Source of the DNA: Streptomyces collinus Tu 365
GTDB lineage: Bacteria; Actinomycetota; Actinomycetes; Streptomycetales; Streptomycetaceae
Direction of reading: 5' to 3'
Assembly: GCF_000444875.1 (NCBI RefSeq)
Contig: NC_021985.1
Location: forward strand, 1,054,001 to 1,118,000
DNA length: 64,000 nucleotides
Part shown: positions 18,634-28,730 of the stretch, piece by piece
How the letters are laid out: every line of letters begins with the position of its first letter
Position numbering within the stretch: the first letter of the stretch is position 1
Notes under the pieces: model-generated
The model's input: only the letters and a program-made list of their open reading frames with translations
Database searches by the model: none
Told to the model about the DNA's origin: nothing
Program-made: the position numbers and the translations under genes

Positions 18634-19167
18634 CTACTTGTGCGGCTCGGCCGGCCGGTCCGGCCGGCCGGACGTCTCGTGCGGCCCGCTGGTGTGCTGC
18701 CGGCGTGCCCACAGGGGAAGGGCGTACCAGCACAGCAGGTACCAGGTGACCACCCCCGCGACCAGCCAGGGCACGTAGGGGTCGTGCGTGGCCACCCGCA
18801 GGACGAGCAGCAGGGACGAGGTCATGGTGGCGAGCAGCAGGAGCAGCCCGACGAACGTCATACGGGAGGCCAGCCGCACCGCCTGCGGCTTGACCCGGCG
18901 GCCCGCGACCAGACGATGCAGGGAGACCGGGCCGATGAGGGCGCCGGTCGCGCAGGCGCCCAGCACGACGGTCACGATGTAGATGACCTGGTCGAGGTGG
19001 GCGAGGGTGGCGTACTTCGCCTGGAAGACGACGGTGAGCAGGAACCCGAAGAGGATCTGGACGCCGGTCTGGGCCACCCGGACCTCCTGGATCAGCTCGG
19101 CCCACATCCGGTCGGCCCGCTCCTCCTCCGTCTCGTCGCGCCCCGTGCGCCGTCCCTCCTGCGTCAT
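18634..19167 (-). CDS. DUF6328 family membrane protein
   Basis: 177 residues. An acidic N-terminus (DETEEERADRMWAELIQEVRVAQTG) is followed by four predicted membrane helices (~40-60, 67-88, 104-125, 133-152) and a polar tail. This layout and the core LIQEVRVAQTGVQILFGFLL match the actinobacterial DUF6328 family; the role is unknown. A TTG at 19200 would add 11 residues and has GGAG 10 bp upstream, so the true start is uncertain. Followed upstream on the same strand by the aldo/keto reductase gene, but 50 bp apart and probably separate. Confidence 0.8.
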   Translation of the reverse strand: MTQEGRRTGRDETEEERADRMWAELIQEVRVAQTGVQILFGFLLTVVFQAKYATLAHLDQVIYIVTVVLGACATGALIGPVSLHRLVAGRRVKPQAVRLASRMTFVGLLLLLATMTSSLLLVLRVATHDPYVPWLVAGVVTWYLLCWYALPLWARRQHTSGPHETSGRPDRPAEPHK

Positions 19168-19219
19168 GCGGTGCGTGTAACCGTCGGGGCGTTCGTTCAA
19201 ACGGTTGGTGCTCCGGGCG

Positions 19220-20203
19220 TCACCAGCGGTGCTCGACCTGCTCCTTGATCCGCCGCTCGTACAGGTCGCGGATCGCGGTGAAGGTCTCCTCGGGCAGCGG
19301 CGGCAGCTTGGCGGCGGCCGCGTTGGCGCGGGCCTGGTCCTGGTTGCGGGCGCCGGGGATCACCGTGGTGACTCCGGGCTGCTCGATGATCCAGCGCAGC
19401 GCGAGCTGGGCCGGGGTGAACCCCTCGGGGGTGAGCGCGGCGAACTCGGCCGCGGCCTCGACGCCGGTCGCGTAGTCGACCCCGGAGAAGGTCTCGCCCT
19501 GGTCGAACGCCTCGCCGTGCCGGTTGTAGGTGCGGTGGTCGTCAGCGGCGAAGACGGTGTCCTTGGTGTACTTGCCCGACAGCAGGCCGGACGCGAGCGG
19601 CACGCGCGCGATGACGCCGACGCCCGCCTCACGGGCCGCCGGGAGCACCTCGTACAGGGGCTTCATGCGGAACGGGTTGAGGATGATCTGCACGCTCGCC
19701 ACGTTCGGGCGGGCGATCGCGCTGAGCGCCTCGGCGCAGGTCTCCACGCTCACGCCGTACGCGGCGACGCGCTGCTCCTCGACCAGGGTGTCGAGGGCGT
19801 CGAACACCTCGTCGGAGGAGTACACGGGGGTCGGCGGGCAGTGCAGTTGCACCAGGTCGATGCGGTCGACGCCGAGGTTGCGGCGGGACCGGTCGTTCCA
19901 GGCACGGAAGTTGTCCAGGACGTAGTTGGCGGGGATCTGCTCCACCCGGCGGCCCATCTTGGTGGCCACCAGGACGTGCAGGTCGGGCCTGCTGCTCAGG
20001 AACGTGGAGATGGTCGACTCGCTGCGCCCGTCGCCGTACACGTCGGCCGTGTCGAAGAAGGTCACGCCCGCCTCGGCCGCCGCCTCCAGGACCTTCTCGG
20101 CCTCCTTGTCGTCCACGTCGCCCCAGTCGGCGCCCAGCTGCCATGTGCCGAGGCCGACGACCGATGCCCACTGACCCGACCTGCCGATTACGCGTTCGTC
20201 CAT
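19220..20203 (-). CDS. Aldo/keto reductase
   Basis: 327 residues, NADPH-dependent TIM barrel. The catalytic tetrad is readable: D in FFDTADVYG with Y four residues on, K in VATKMGR, and H in LVQLHCPP. The cofactor-binding C-terminal segment is VIPGARNQDQARAN. It reduces carbonyl compounds; the substrate is not inferable. One of three aldo/keto reductases in the window, and not closely similar to the others. The ATG start lacks a strong Shine-Dalgarno but gives a standard N-terminus. Confidence 0.9.
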   Translation of the reverse strand: MDERVIGRSGQWASVVGLGTWQLGADWGDVDDKEAEKVLEAAAEAGVTFFDTADVYGDGRSESTISTFLSSRPDLHVLVATKMGRRVEQIPANYVLDNFRAWNDRSRRNLGVDRIDLVQLHCPPTPVYSSDEVFDALDTLVEEQRVAAYGVSVETCAEALSAIARPNVASVQIILNPFRMKPLYEVLPAAREAGVGVIARVPLASGLLSGKYTKDTVFAADDHRTYNRHGEAFDQGETFSGVDYATGVEAAAEFAALTPEGFTPAQLALRWIIEQPGVTTVIPGARNQDQARANAAAAKLPPLPEETFTAIRDLYERRIKEQVEHRW

Positions 20204-20332
20204 GGCGCCAGTGTGTCATCAGGGCGCGTGTGCCGCGGAACGGGGCGCTCCGCCGGGCCGCCGGTGCGTCGCCCGGTCGGCCGGGTGCCCGGCGCCGGGT
20301 CCGGGTCCGGCGGCACGGGTGGGCGCGGTGGG

Positions 20333-20965
20333 TCAGGCGGGGCGGGACGGACCGGAGGCCCGGTGTGCGTCCGGTCCGGGCGTCAAGTGCGCCTGTACGA
20401 GGGGGCCGTAGCGGTCCGCGATGGCGTCGGTGCCGGTCTCGCGCAGGTGCGGCCCGCGCGCGATGCCGTACATGACACCGAGGCCGAGGAGCGCGGCGAC
20501 GGCGAGTTCGGCGCGCAGGCCCGCGTCGGGGCCGGGGAGCCGGCCGGCGAGGCGTTCGGTCACCTGGGCGCGGAAGTTGGCCCGCAGGACGTCGCCGTGG
20601 TCGCCGTGCAGGGGGGCGAAGGCGATGCGCAGCAGCGGGTCGGCTCCGCGCTCGCGCTGGCTGGCCAGCACATGGCGGACCATGTGCCGGCCCAGCTCCT
20701 CCAGGGGTGCGTCGAGCAGGTCGTCGGCGTCGGTGTCGAAGGACATCACGCGGGCGAAGAGGGTGTCCTTGTTTCCGAAGTACTTCAGGATCAACGGCGG
20801 GCTGACACCGGCCCGTTCGGCGACGGCGCGCAGCGTGATGTCGGCGTGGGCGTGCCGGGCCAGCAGGTACCGGGCCGCCTTCAGGATGGCGGCCTTGGTG
20901 GCCTCCGCGTCGCGGCGGCCCGTGGCGGCCGGCGCGGGACCGGACGGAGTGCTCACGGCACTCAC
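20333..20965 (-). CDS. TetR-family transcriptional regulator
   Basis: 210 residues. N-terminal TetR helix-turn-helix (~17-65: ILKAARYLLARHAHADITLRAVAERAGVSPPLILKYFGNKDTLF), then a helical ligand domain. The GTG start at 20965 has GGAGG at 4-5 bp and overlaps the MFS gene stop (GTGA), so regulator and pump are translated together. It probably represses the operon by binding the two palindromes at 22488-22529 in front of the MFS gene and is released by a pump substrate, the usual TetR/efflux logic. Confidence 0.92.
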   Translation of the reverse strand: MSAVSTPSGPAPAATGRRDAEATKAAILKAARYLLARHAHADITLRAVAERAGVSPPLILKYFGNKDTLFARVMSFDTDADDLLDAPLEELGRHMVRHVLASQRERGADPLLRIAFAPLHGDHGDVLRANFRAQVTERLAGRLPGPDAGLRAELAVAALLGLGVMYGIARGPHLRETGTDAIADRYGPLVQAHLTPGPDAHRASGPSRPA

Positions 20966-22458
20966 GCTCCCTCCATCGCCCCGTCGCGCGCGCCCCGGGT
21001 GGCGCCCCGGGCCGGCCGGGTGTCGTCGGAGGGACGGTCGCCGGGGATCGACAGGGCCGCGGCGCAGGCGGCCAGGGCGACCGCGCCGGCCATCGCGAAC
21101 GCCAGCAGGTAGCCGTGCAGCGTGGGCACGGCGAGGCCGCCGAGCGGGCTGCTGTGGTGCACGAGGACGGCGGCGACGGCGGCGCTGGAGGTCGCCTGGC
21201 CGATGGTGCGCATCAGGACGTTGACCCCGTTGGCGGAGGCCGTCTGGCCGGCCGGGACGGCGCGAAGGATCAGAGTGGGCAGCGCCGAGTAGGCGAGGGT
21301 GGTGCCGGTGGCGACCACGGTGGCACCCAGGATGATCATCCACAGGTCGCGGCTGTCGGCGATGCGCAGCGCGTAGCCGCAGGCGATGACGGCGGCCCCG
21401 AGCGCGAGGGTGATACGGGGACCGCGGGCCGCCGAGATGCGGGCGGACAGCGGCGAGAAGAGCAGCATGGTGACGCCGCCGGGCAGCAGGCACAGGCCGG
21501 TGGCGACGATCGAGAGCCCGAGGCCGTAGCCGGTCGCCTTGGGCGCCTGGACGAGCTGGGCGGTCACGAGCGAGTTGGCGTAGAAGGCGAACCCGGTGAG
21601 CAGGGCGGCCACATGGGACAGGCCGACCCGGGGCCGGCTGACCAGGCGCAGGTCGACGAGCGGGCGCGGGGTGCGCAGTTGCTGCCACCACCACAGGGCG
21701 AGGACGGTGACGGCCGTGGCGAACAGGCCGAGGACCCGCGGGCTGCCCCAGCCCCAGGTGCCGCCCTGCGAGACGGCGAGCAGCAGGCAGGTGAGACCGG
21801 CGGCGATGCCGAGGGCGCCGAGCACGTCGAAGCGGCCCGGTTCACGTACGGGCGACTCCTTGACCGCCCACCAGGTGGCCGTCACGCCGGCCGCTCCGAG
21901 GGCGCTGGTCAGCCAGAACATGGTGTGCCAGTCGGCGTACTGGATGACGAGCGCGGCGAGCGGCAGGCCGAGGGCGGCGCCGATGCCGACCGTGGAGCTC
22001 ATCAGGGCCACCGCCGAACCCCGTCGCTCCGGGGGGAGTTCGTCGCGCAGGATGCTGATCGACAGCGGGACGACGGAGGCGGCGGCCCCCTGCAGCGCGC
22101 GGGCGGCGATCAGTACGGCGATGTCGGAGGAGAGCGCGCACATGACCGAGCCCGCGGTCATCAGCACGAGGGCGGCCGTGAGGACCCGGCGCTTGCCGTA
22201 CATGTCGCCGGCCCGGCCGAGCACCGGGGTGAGCACCGCGCCGGAGAGCAGGGTCGCCGTGACCATCCAGGAGACCGTCGCCGCGGAGGCCCCGGTGAGC
22301 CGGGGCAGGTCGGGCAGGAGCGGGACGACCACGGTCTGCATGACCGCCATGAGGATGCCGCCCGACGCCAGCACCGGAATGGTGAGGCGGTCCCGCAGCG
22401 GGGGCGCCCCGGGGGTGGTGCCGGACGGCGGTGGTATCGGGGCGGGATCCTGGTCCAT
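20962..22458 (-). CDS. MFS drug efflux transporter (DHA2/EmrB-type, 14 helices)
   Basis: 498 residues, inner-membrane proton antiporter with about 14 helices. Motif A (GRAGDMYGKRRV) and motif C-like (GIGAALGLPLAALV) segments are present, and the protein resembles EmrB/QacA-type exporters. Start ATG with AGGAG at 5 bp. It should export a hydrophobic or cationic toxin, possibly an aromatic compound handled by the flavin monooxygenase encoded next to it. Controlled by the co-encoded TetR protein through the twin operators directly upstream. Confidence 0.92.
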   Translation of the reverse strand: MDQDPAPIPPPSGTTPGAPPLRDRLTIPVLASGGILMAVMQTVVVPLLPDLPRLTGASAATVSWMVTATLLSGAVLTPVLGRAGDMYGKRRVLTAALVLMTAGSVMCALSSDIAVLIAARALQGAAASVVPLSISILRDELPPERRGSAVALMSSTVGIGAALGLPLAALVIQYADWHTMFWLTSALGAAGVTATWWAVKESPVREPGRFDVLGALGIAAGLTCLLLAVSQGGTWGWGSPRVLGLFATAVTVLALWWWQQLRTPRPLVDLRLVSRPRVGLSHVAALLTGFAFYANSLVTAQLVQAPKATGYGLGLSIVATGLCLLPGGVTMLLFSPLSARISAARGPRITLALGAAVIACGYALRIADSRDLWMIILGATVVATGTTLAYSALPTLILRAVPAGQTASANGVNVLMRTIGQATSSAAVAAVLVHHSSPLGGLAVPTLHGYLLAFAMAGAVALAACAAALSIPGDRPSDDTRPARGATRGARDGAMEGA

Positions 22459-22487
22459 CGACGCTCCTGCGGGCAGCACGGAATACA

Positions 22488-22505
22488 GGTGAATGACCAT
22501 TCACC
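22488..22505. promoter_or_regulatory. TetR operator, copy 1
   Basis: GGTGAATGACCATTCACC: 8-bp arms around AC, perfectly symmetric. It lies 30 bp before the MFS start, where it would cover the promoter. Confidence 0.88.
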
Positions 22506-22511
22506 TTATCC

Positions 22512-22529
22512 AGTGAATGACCATTCACC
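22512..22529. promoter_or_regulatory. TetR operator, copy 2
   Basis: AGTGAATGACCATTCACC, one base different from copy 1, centres 24 bp apart. Tandem sites suggest cooperative binding by two TetR dimers. Confidence 0.88.
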
Positions 22530-22561
22530 AAGGCGGCCGGGGGCGGACGGGGGATCCGGTG

Positions 22562-23773
22562 CTAGTCCCGGTCGCCCGCCGACCGGGACTGCAGGGCGCG
22601 GGCCACCCGGGGACCGAGCCGGCGCTTGAGGGTGCGCAGGGCGTCGACCCGGCCGGCGGCCTTGTCGAGGCCGTAGTAGAGCTGGGGCGGGACGTACGGC
22701 AGCAGGGGCGAGTGGCGCTGGCCGAGCAGCGCGAACATACGGTGCGGCGGCAGGCCGATGTAGCGGGGCAGGTCCTCGTACCAGCGGGCGCTGTGGCGGG
22801 CCGCGCTCTGCGCGCCGAGCAGTTCGGACCGGCGGCGGCGCTCGTAGCCGGCCAGCGCGTCGGGCAGGGCGGTGTGCTCGCGCAGGGCGGCGGCCAGACC
22901 CATGGCGTCCTCCAGGGCGAGGGTGGTGCCGGCGCCGATGGAGTAGTGGGTCGTGTGGGCCGCGTCGCCGAGCAGGACGAGGTTGCCGCGGTGCCAGGTG
23001 CGGTTGGTGAGGGTGCGGAACCGCGGCCAGGGCAGGGGGCCGCCGGCCGGGGAGCGGCCGGTGAGCGGGTGGCCGTCGAGGATCCCGGCGAAGAGTCTCG
23101 CCAGCAGGGCGAGCGCCTCGCCCTCGTGCGCGCGGTCCAGGCCGAGGCCGGTGAGGGTTCGCGGGGAGCACTCCACCACGCAGGTGCTCCGCCCGTCGCC
23201 GCAGGCGTAGCCGTAGGCCCAGATCCATCCGTGACCGGTCTCGGTGAAGGCGAAGGTGAAGGCGTCGAAGACCTTGTCGGTGCCGAGCCAGGCGTAGTGG
23301 TTGCGGCCCTCCTGGAACCGGGCGCCGAAGTGGTCGGCGTACCGGGTGCGCAGAGCGCTGTGGACGCCGTCGGCCGCCACGACGAGGTCGGCCTCCGGCA
23401 GGTCGTCGGGCGTGACCTCGGACCCGAACTCGAGGCGCACGCCGAGCGAGCGGGCGCGGTCGGCGAGGATCGCGAGGAGGCGGTGGCGGCTGATGCCGTG
23501 GCCCTCGTCGCCGGGCTGCCGGGTGATCTGGCCGCGCACATGGGCCACGCCCTGGTCCCAGTGCACCGAGTGCTCCGCGACGGCGCGGGCGGAGTCGGGG
23601 TCGTGGCGGTGCAGCCGGTCGAGCAGGGTGCGCCAGTAGGTCACGCCCCAGCCGTGGGCCGAGCCCTCGGGGTCGCGTTCGTGGACGGTGACGTCGTGGG
23701 CGGGGTTCTGCCGCTTGAGCAGGATGGCGAGGTACAGGCCCGCCGGGCCTCCCCCGACACAGACGACCTTCAC
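22562..23773 (-). CDS. FAD-dependent aromatic-ring monooxygenase
   Basis: 403 residues, class A flavoprotein hydroxylase. N-terminal FAD motif GGGPAGLYLA, the DG motif (VVAADGVHSALR) and the GD motif (LLGDAAHTTHYSIGAG) are all present. It most resembles salicylyl-CoA 5-hydroxylase/2-aminobenzoyl-CoA-type monooxygenases (KVVCVGGGPAGLYLAILLKRQNP, GVTYW). It should hydroxylate an aromatic substrate with NAD(P)H and O2. The GTG start has AGAAGGGG about 6 bp upstream. It lies upstream of the TetR/MFS operators on the same strand, ending 33 bp before them; a functional link is plausible but unproven. Confidence 0.87.
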   Translation of the reverse strand: MKVVCVGGGPAGLYLAILLKRQNPAHDVTVHERDPEGSAHGWGVTYWRTLLDRLHRHDPDSARAVAEHSVHWDQGVAHVRGQITRQPGDEGHGISRHRLLAILADRARSLGVRLEFGSEVTPDDLPEADLVVAADGVHSALRTRYADHFGARFQEGRNHYAWLGTDKVFDAFTFAFTETGHGWIWAYGYACGDGRSTCVVECSPRTLTGLGLDRAHEGEALALLARLFAGILDGHPLTGRSPAGGPLPWPRFRTLTNRTWHRGNLVLLGDAAHTTHYSIGAGTTLALEDAMGLAAALREHTALPDALAGYERRRRSELLGAQSAARHSARWYEDLPRYIGLPPHRMFALLGQRHSPLLPYVPPQLYYGLDKAAGRVDALRTLKRRLGPRVARALQSRSAGDRD

Positions 23774-24124
23774 TTCGCACCCCTTCTGGTCACCGAACGT
23801 GCCCGGACGGGACCGCACCGTAGCAGGGGACGCGGGGGCGGCGCGGGACTCCGGGAACGCGTCAGTCTTCCGTGGTGACCGGTGCCACTCGGGCGGGCCT
23901 CCCAGGAGAAGGATCACCGGAACGGGGCGCGCGCCGGCAAGGAATTCCCTGTTCCGCGGCGGACGGCACCCCCGCGCGAGCAAGATCATCTTGGTTCAAC
24001 CTTGCACGGCATGTGGGTAATTGTCCGGATCGCAGCCAACCGGTTAGGGGTGATTTCCCCCCGTCCCGGGCGGCCCGGTAGGCATGCGGGGTCACCACTC
24101 GAACACCTTTCCCGGAGGACCCGC
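23774..24124. promoter_or_regulatory. Divergent region between monooxygenase and melC genes
   Basis: 351 bp with no convincing gene. The right half holds the melC promoter: an AT-richer patch (AAGATCATCTTGGTTCAACC, near 23980) and a downstream GGTTAGGGGTGATTT segment, then TAGGCA about 45 bp before the melC1 start. No regulator-specific site was recognised. Confidence 0.45.
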
Positions 24125-24508
24125 ATGCCCGAACTCACCCGCCGCCGCGCGCTGACCACGGCGGCCGCGCTCGCCGCCACGGCGGGCGCCGCCGGCCTCG
24201 TCGCGCCCGCCGCGTCGGCCGCCCCGGCCACCGGACACCAGCACGGCTCACCGGAGTCCTTCGACGAGGTCTACAAGGGCCGCCGGATACAGGGCCGCCC
24301 CTCGGGCATGGGGAGTCACCACCACGAACACGGGGGCGGCTGGTCCGTGTTCGTGGACGGGGTGGAACTGCACGTGATGCGCAACGCCGACGGCAGCTGG
24401 ATCAGCGTCGTCAGCCACTACGACCCGGTGCCCACCCCGCGGGCCGCCGCCCGGGCCGCGGTGGACGAGCTGCAGGGCGCCCCGCTGCTGCCCTTCCCCG
24501 CCAACTGA
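24125..24508 (+). CDS. melC1: Tyrosinase co-factor / copper chaperone MelC1
   Basis: 127 residues with a twin-arginine signal peptide ([22 protein letters not shown]). The caddie protein MelC1 binds apo-tyrosinase, loads its copper centre and carries it through the Tat pathway, since MelC2 has no signal of its own. The copper-binding [10 protein letters not shown] segment and the [19 protein letters not shown]-terminus are typical. ATG with CGGAGGAC at 4-5 bp. 35 bp before melC2 in the standard melC operon. Confidence 0.96.
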   Translation: MPELTRRRALTTAAALAATAGAAGLVAPAASAAPATGHQHGSPESFDEVYKGRRIQGRPSGMGSHHHEHGGGWSVFVDGVELHVMRNADGSWISVVSHYDPVPTPRAAARAAVDELQGAPLLPFPAN

Positions 24509-24543
24509 CCGCCCCAGACCAGGACTTCCGGAGCACCACGCAC

Positions 24544-25365
24544 ATGACCGTACGCAAGAACCAGGCCGCCCTGACCGCCGACGAGAAGCGCCGGTTCGTG
24601 AACGCCGTCCTCGAACTCAAGCGCAACGGACGCTACGACGAGTTCGTCCGCACGCACAACGCCTTCATCATGGCCGACACCGACACCGGCGAGCGGACCG
24701 GCCACCGCTCCCCGTCCTTCCTGCCCTGGCACCGCAGGTTCCTGCTCGACTTCGAGGGGGCGCTGCAGTCGGTGGACTCCTCGGTGGCGCTGCCCTACTG
24801 GGACTGGAGCACCGACCGCACGGTGCGCGCCGCGCTGTGGGCGCCGGACTTCCTCGGCGGCACCGGACGCGCCACCGACGGCCGGGTGATGGACGGCCCG
24901 TTCGCCGCCTCCGCGGGCAACTGGCCGATGAACATACGCGTCGACGGACGTACGTTCCTGCGCCGTGCCCTGGGCGTGGGGGTGCGCGAGCTGCCCACGC
25001 GCGCCGAGGTGGAGTCGGTGCTGGCGATCTCCGCGTACGACGCGGCGCCGTACAACAGCTCCTCCGACGGGTTCCGCAACAACCTGGAGGGCTGGCGCGG
25101 GGTCAACCTGCACAACCGCGTCCACGTGTGGGTCGGCGGGCAGATGGGCACCGGGGTCTCCCCCAACGACCCGGTGTTCTGGCTGCACCACGCCTACGTC
25201 GACAAGCTGTGGGCCGAGTGGCAGCGCCGGCACCCGGACTCCGGCTACGTGCCGGGCGGCGGGACGCCGGACGTCGTCGACCTCGACGAGACGATGAAGC
25301 CGTGGAACGACGTGCGGCCGGCGGACCTGCTGGACCACACCAAGTTCTACACGTTCGACGCCTGA
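24544..25365 (+). CDS. melC2: Tyrosinase MelC2 (monophenol monooxygenase)
   Basis: 273 residues, the standard length for Streptomyces tyrosinase. Six copper-ligand histidines are present at the canonical positions: H38, H54, H63 (CuA) and H190, H194, H216 (CuB). It oxidises tyrosine to dopaquinone, producing brown melanin outside the cell after Tat export with MelC1. No signal peptide, as expected. Ends convergent with the RNase HI gene, 22 bp apart. No truncation or missing ligand, so it should be active. Confidence 0.97.
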   Translation: MTVRKNQAALTADEKRRFVNAVLELKRNGRYDEFVRTHNAFIMADTDTGERTGHRSPSFLPWHRRFLLDFEGALQSVDSSVALPYWDWSTDRTVRAALWAPDFLGGTGRATDGRVMDGPFAASAGNWPMNIRVDGRTFLRRALGVGVRELPTRAEVESVLAISAYDAAPYNSSSDGFRNNLEGWRGVNLHNRVHVWVGGQMGTGVSPNDPVFWLHHAYVDKLWAEWQRRHPDSGYVPGGGTPDVVDLDETMKPWNDVRPADLLDHTKFYTFDA

Positions 25366-25387
25366 CGGGACATCGGCCGGTCCCCGG

Positions 25388-26068
25388 TCAGGCGTCCGCC
25401 GTACGGCACTCCGGGTGGCCCCAGCCCTCGGCGTTCTTGGCGATGGACTCACCGGCGGCGTAGGAGCGGCCGCACAGGCAGCGGCCCGGGAACTTCGCCT
25501 TGATGGTGCGCGAGGACGCTCCGCCGCCGGTGCGGCGGGGCGCCTTCTTCCGCGCGGGCGCCGCCTTGGGGGTGCCGGGCGAGGCCGGCGGCTCCGGCGA
25601 GCCGAGCGCGCTGCCCGCCGCCTCCTGCGCCGAGGCCGCCTGGCTGGCCGCGCGGTCGGCGAAGTCGTTCAGCGGATCGCCGTCGACCTGGTGGGCGGGG
25701 ACGTAGCGGAAGTCGACGGAGCGGCCCTCCAGCAGCGCGTCGATGCGGACCACCAGGTCCTGGTTGGCGACCGGCTTGCCGGCGGACGTCTTCCAGCCGT
25801 TGCGCTTCCAGCCCGGCAGCCAGGTGGTGACGGCCTTCATCGCGTACTGGGAGTCCATCCGGACCTCCAGCGGCACGTCCGGCTCGACGGCGGTCAGCAG
25901 CCGCTCCAGCGCGGTGAGTTCGGCGACGTTGTTCGTGGCCCGGCCGAGCGGGCCCGACTCCCAGCGGGCGGGGGCCCGCTCGTCGTCCGAGACCACCCAC
26001 GCCCATCCGGCCGGTCCGGGGTTTCCCTTCGAAGCCCCGTCGCACGCGGCCACCACACGTTCACGCAT
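25388..26068 (-). CDS. Ribonuclease HI with C-terminal basic/zinc-like tail
   Basis: 226 residues. RNase H fold at ~1-150 with catalytic D10, E50, D72, a histidine at 126 and D138, matching E. coli D10/E48/D70/H124/D134. It removes RNA from RNA:DNA hybrids. A Pro/Ala/Lys linker (~155-190) follows, then a small domain with [13 protein letters not shown] and GWGHPEC, a possible zinc-binding module also seen attached to other actinobacterial proteins. Two ATGs (26068, 26080) are available; the inner one gives the standard N-terminus [11 protein letters not shown]. Confidence 0.9.
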   Translation of the reverse strand: MRERVVAACDGASKGNPGPAGWAWVVSDDERAPARWESGPLGRATNNVAELTALERLLTAVEPDVPLEVRMDSQYAMKAVTTWLPGWKRNGWKTSAGKPVANQDLVVRIDALLEGRSVDFRYVPAHQVDGDPLNDFADRAASQAASAQEAAGSALGSPEPPASPGTPKAAPARKKAPRRTGGGASSRTIKAKFPGRCLCGRSYAAGESIAKNAEGWGHPECRTADA

Positions 26069-26161
26069 GCGCCCGATCATGCCATGACCGCACCGGTGAC
26101 CGGTGCCGCCGGGGGTCGGCCGGCCGGCGCCCGCGCCGCCGCTGCGGGACCGCGGGGCGGC

Positions 26162-26956
26162 TCAGGCGTCCGCGGTCCTCGGCATCTCCCCCTCGGTGGT
26201 GGTGACGTCGATCACCGAGAGGTTCGCCCCCTGCGGGTCGGTCAGTGCCGCGAACCGGCCGAAGGGGCTGGTCATGGGCCCGAAGCGGAGCACGGCGCCG
26301 AGCTTGACCGCCCGCGCCACGGCCTCGTCGCAGTCCTCGACGGTGAAGTAGACGTTGACGTACGACGGCACCTCGGGCGGGAACTCGTCGGTCATCCGCA
26401 TCCGGCCGAGGACGGTCTCCTCGCCCACGTCGAACATACGGAAGTCGACCGCGTCGTCCTCGATCCGCTTCGCCCGGTAGGGGAAGACCGCGGTCAGGAA
26501 GGCGTCGGTCCGCTCGGGTTCCCGGGTGAAGACCTCGGCCCAGCAGTAGGCGCCCGGCACGCCCTTGGCCTCGAAGCCCTCGTGGACCCCGCCCTGCCAG
26601 ACGCCGAACACGGCTCCGCCGGGCTCCCGGGCCAGGCACATGGTGCCGAAGTCGCCGACCCGCATCGGCTCCATCAGCACCTCGCCGCCGTTCTCCCGGA
26701 TCCTCGTCGCCGTCGCGGCGGCGTCCGGCGAGGCGAAGTACAGGCACCACTGCGAGTGCCCCTCCTGCCCCGACATGGGCGGCACGACCGCCGCCACCGC
26801 CTTGCCGTCCGCGTAGGCCTGCGTGTAGTTGCCGTACTCCGGCGTCGACTCGCCGAAGGTCCACCCGAGGACGTCGCCGTAGAACGCCTTGGCGCCGTCG
26901 AGGTCGCCGAACATCGCGTCGGCCCAGCAGGGCGTTCCCTCAGGTTGCACGGCCAT
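26162..26956 (-). CDS. VOC-superfamily protein, two glyoxalase-like domains
   Basis: 264 residues made of two tandem VOC folds (~5-125 and ~135-255). Segments [24 protein letters not shown] and [20 protein letters not shown] mark the two starts, as in the 27 kDa antigen Cfp30B-like group. The family binds metal or hydrophobic ligands; the substrate is unknown. ATG with GGGAGGG at 7 bp. Divergent from the encapsulin gene. Confidence 0.85.
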   Translation of the reverse strand: MAVQPEGTPCWADAMFGDLDGAKAFYGDVLGWTFGESTPEYGNYTQAYADGKAVAAVVPPMSGQEGHSQWCLYFASPDAAATATRIRENGGEVLMEPMRVGDFGTMCLAREPGGAVFGVWQGGVHEGFEAKGVPGAYCWAEVFTREPERTDAFLTAVFPYRAKRIEDDAVDFRMFDVGEETVLGRMRMTDEFPPEVPSYVNVYFTVEDCDEAVARAVKLGAVLRFGPMTSPFGRFAALTDPQGANLSVIDVTTTEGEMPRTADA

Positions 26957-27271
26957 GGTCGGGCCCTCCCGGTCGAATGGTGCGTCCCGGTACATCACGC
27001 TAACCACCCCGCGCCCCGCCCGCGCGCCGAGCCGTCCGGTGCCGAAACCCCGGATCACCGGGGGCGCGGTGGTGATCCACCGGCGCGCGATCTTCCCCAC
27101 CACCGCGGCGCGCTCTCGCTGCCGGGTTTGCACCCCGCAATGATCAAAACCGCCCCTTTCACGCGGTACCGGCAGATCACGCGTCCTGTTTGGCTGGTCC
27201 GAGCGCACCAGCACCCCGCGCACCACCGAACGATCCGCATCACCCGTGTTCGCCTCTCCGCAGGAGGGAAT
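26957..27271. promoter_or_regulatory. Divergent region upstream of the encapsulin/2-MIB operon
   Basis: 315 bp without a gene. It should contain the 2-MIB operon promoter; the AT-richest part is around 27139-27160 (AATGATCAAAACCGCCCC). No palindrome longer than 6-bp arms was found by eye. Confidence 0.4.
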
Positions 27272-28714
27272 GTGTCCACTCCGGACATCGCCACCGGCAC
27301 CGCAGTCGACGAGCCCGCCCCCGGGCCCGCGGCCGACGGGCAGCTCACCAGTCTGAGCACCCACGCGGCCCGCAGGCTCACCACGACCACCAAGACCGAA
27401 CCGCAGATGCAGGCCATCACCTCGCGATGGCTGCTGAAGTCACTGCCGTGGGTGGACGTCAAGGGCGGCGCCTACCGGGTCAACCGGCGTCTGCAACTGC
27501 GCACCGGCCGCGGCCGCGTCCACTTCGAGCAGAACGGCGCGGACGACATCCGGGTGATCCCGCAGACGCTCACCGAACTGCCGGTCCTGCGCGGCTATCC
27601 CGACGCCGACGTGCTGCGGGAGCTCGCCGGCCGGTTCCGGCCCCGCGAGGTGCGCGCCGGTCAGGTGCTGTTCGAGGCCGGGCAGCCGGTCACCGAGACC
27701 TACCTCGTCGTGCACGGCCGGTTCACCCGCTACACCCGCGGCAAGTACGGCGACGAGGAGGTCGTCGGCGTCGTCACCGACGGCGACCAGATGGGCGACG
27801 AGGCGGCCGGCCAGTCGGACCCGCTCTGGCTGACCTCGGTGCGGGCCGAGACCGCCGGAGTGGTGCTGGCACTCCCCTGGGCCGTCGTGCGCGAGGTCAC
27901 CGAACGGGCGCCGTCACTCGCCGCCCACCTCCAGGCCTATGTGGAACGGCAGCGCAGGCCGATGAACCGCAAGGGCGAGGCGGAGGTCCCGGTCCAGGCG
28001 GGTCACGTGGGCGAGCCGACGCTGCGGGGCGGCTTCGTCGACTACGAACTCAGCCCGCGCGAATACGAGTTGTCGCTGACCCAGACCGTGCTGCGGGTGC
28101 ACACCCGGGTCGCCGACCTCTACAACGACCCGATGGACCAGACCGCCCAGCAACTCCGGCTCACCGTCGAGGAGATCCGCGAGCGGCAGGAGTGGGAGCT
28201 GGTCAACAACCGGGAGTTCGGGCTGCTGCACAACGTGGACTACGGCCAGCGGATCAGCACCTGGACGGGGCCGCCGACCCCGGACGACATGGACGAACTG
28301 CTGTCCATGCGGCGCAAGACGAAGGTGTTCCTCGCCCACCCGAAGGCCATCGCGGCTTTCTTCCGCCAGTGCAACAAGCGCGGCCTGGTGCCCGGCACGG
28401 CGAGCGTCGACGGTCACGAGGTGCCCGCCTGGCGGGGGGTGCCCATCTTCCCGTGCAGCAAGATCCCGGTCGGCGAGGACCACACCAGCAGCATCATCGC
28501 GCTGCGCACCGGCGAGGCCGACCAGGGAGTCGTCGGCCTCTACCAGACCGGCATCCCCGAGGAGTACCAGCCGGGCCTGAACGTCCGCTTCATGGGCATC
28601 GACACCGCCGCGATCGTCAACTACCTCGTCACCGCCTACTACTCGCTGGCCATCCTGGTCCCCGACGCGGCGGGAATCCTGGAGAACGTCCAGATCGGCC
28701 GGACGGCCGAGTGA
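27272..28714 (+). CDS. Family 2B encapsulin shell protein (cNMP-binding-domain insert)
   Basis: 480 residues. The HK97-like shell core is interrupted by a cyclic-nucleotide-binding beta-roll at ~110-220 ([30 protein letters not shown]), the hallmark of family 2B encapsulins. The core continues with [54 protein letters not shown] and the C-terminal [25 protein letters not shown]. In Streptomyces this protein self-assembles into a nanocompartment enclosing 2-MIB synthase, encoded next (start 16 bp after this stop). GTG start with AGGAGGG at 4-6 bp. Whether the beta-roll binds cAMP here is unknown; it may gate pores. Confidence 0.94.
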   Translation: MSTPDIATGTAVDEPAPGPAADGQLTSLSTHAARRLTTTTKTEPQMQAITSRWLLKSLPWVDVKGGAYRVNRRLQLRTGRGRVHFEQNGADDIRVIPQTLTELPVLRGYPDADVLRELAGRFRPREVRAGQVLFEAGQPVTETYLVVHGRFTRYTRGKYGDEEVVGVVTDGDQMGDEAAGQSDPLWLTSVRAETAGVVLALPWAVVREVTERAPSLAAHLQAYVERQRRPMNRKGEAEVPVQAGHVGEPTLRGGFVDYELSPREYELSLTQTVLRVHTRVADLYNDPMDQTAQQLRLTVEEIRERQEWELVNNREFGLLHNVDYGQRISTWTGPPTPDDMDELLSMRRKTKVFLAHPKAIAAFFRQCNKRGLVPGTASVDGHEVPAWRGVPIFPCSKIPVGEDHTSSIIALRTGEADQGVVGLYQTGIPEEYQPGLNVRFMGIDTAAIVNYLVTAYYSLAILVPDAAGILENVQIGRTAE

Positions 28715-28730
28715 GGGCCGGGAGCACGCC

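Noticed and set aside
24125..25365. A defective tyrosinase operon.
   Set aside because: All six copper histidines, the Tat signal of MelC1 and ribosome sites are intact; it is an ordinary melC pair.
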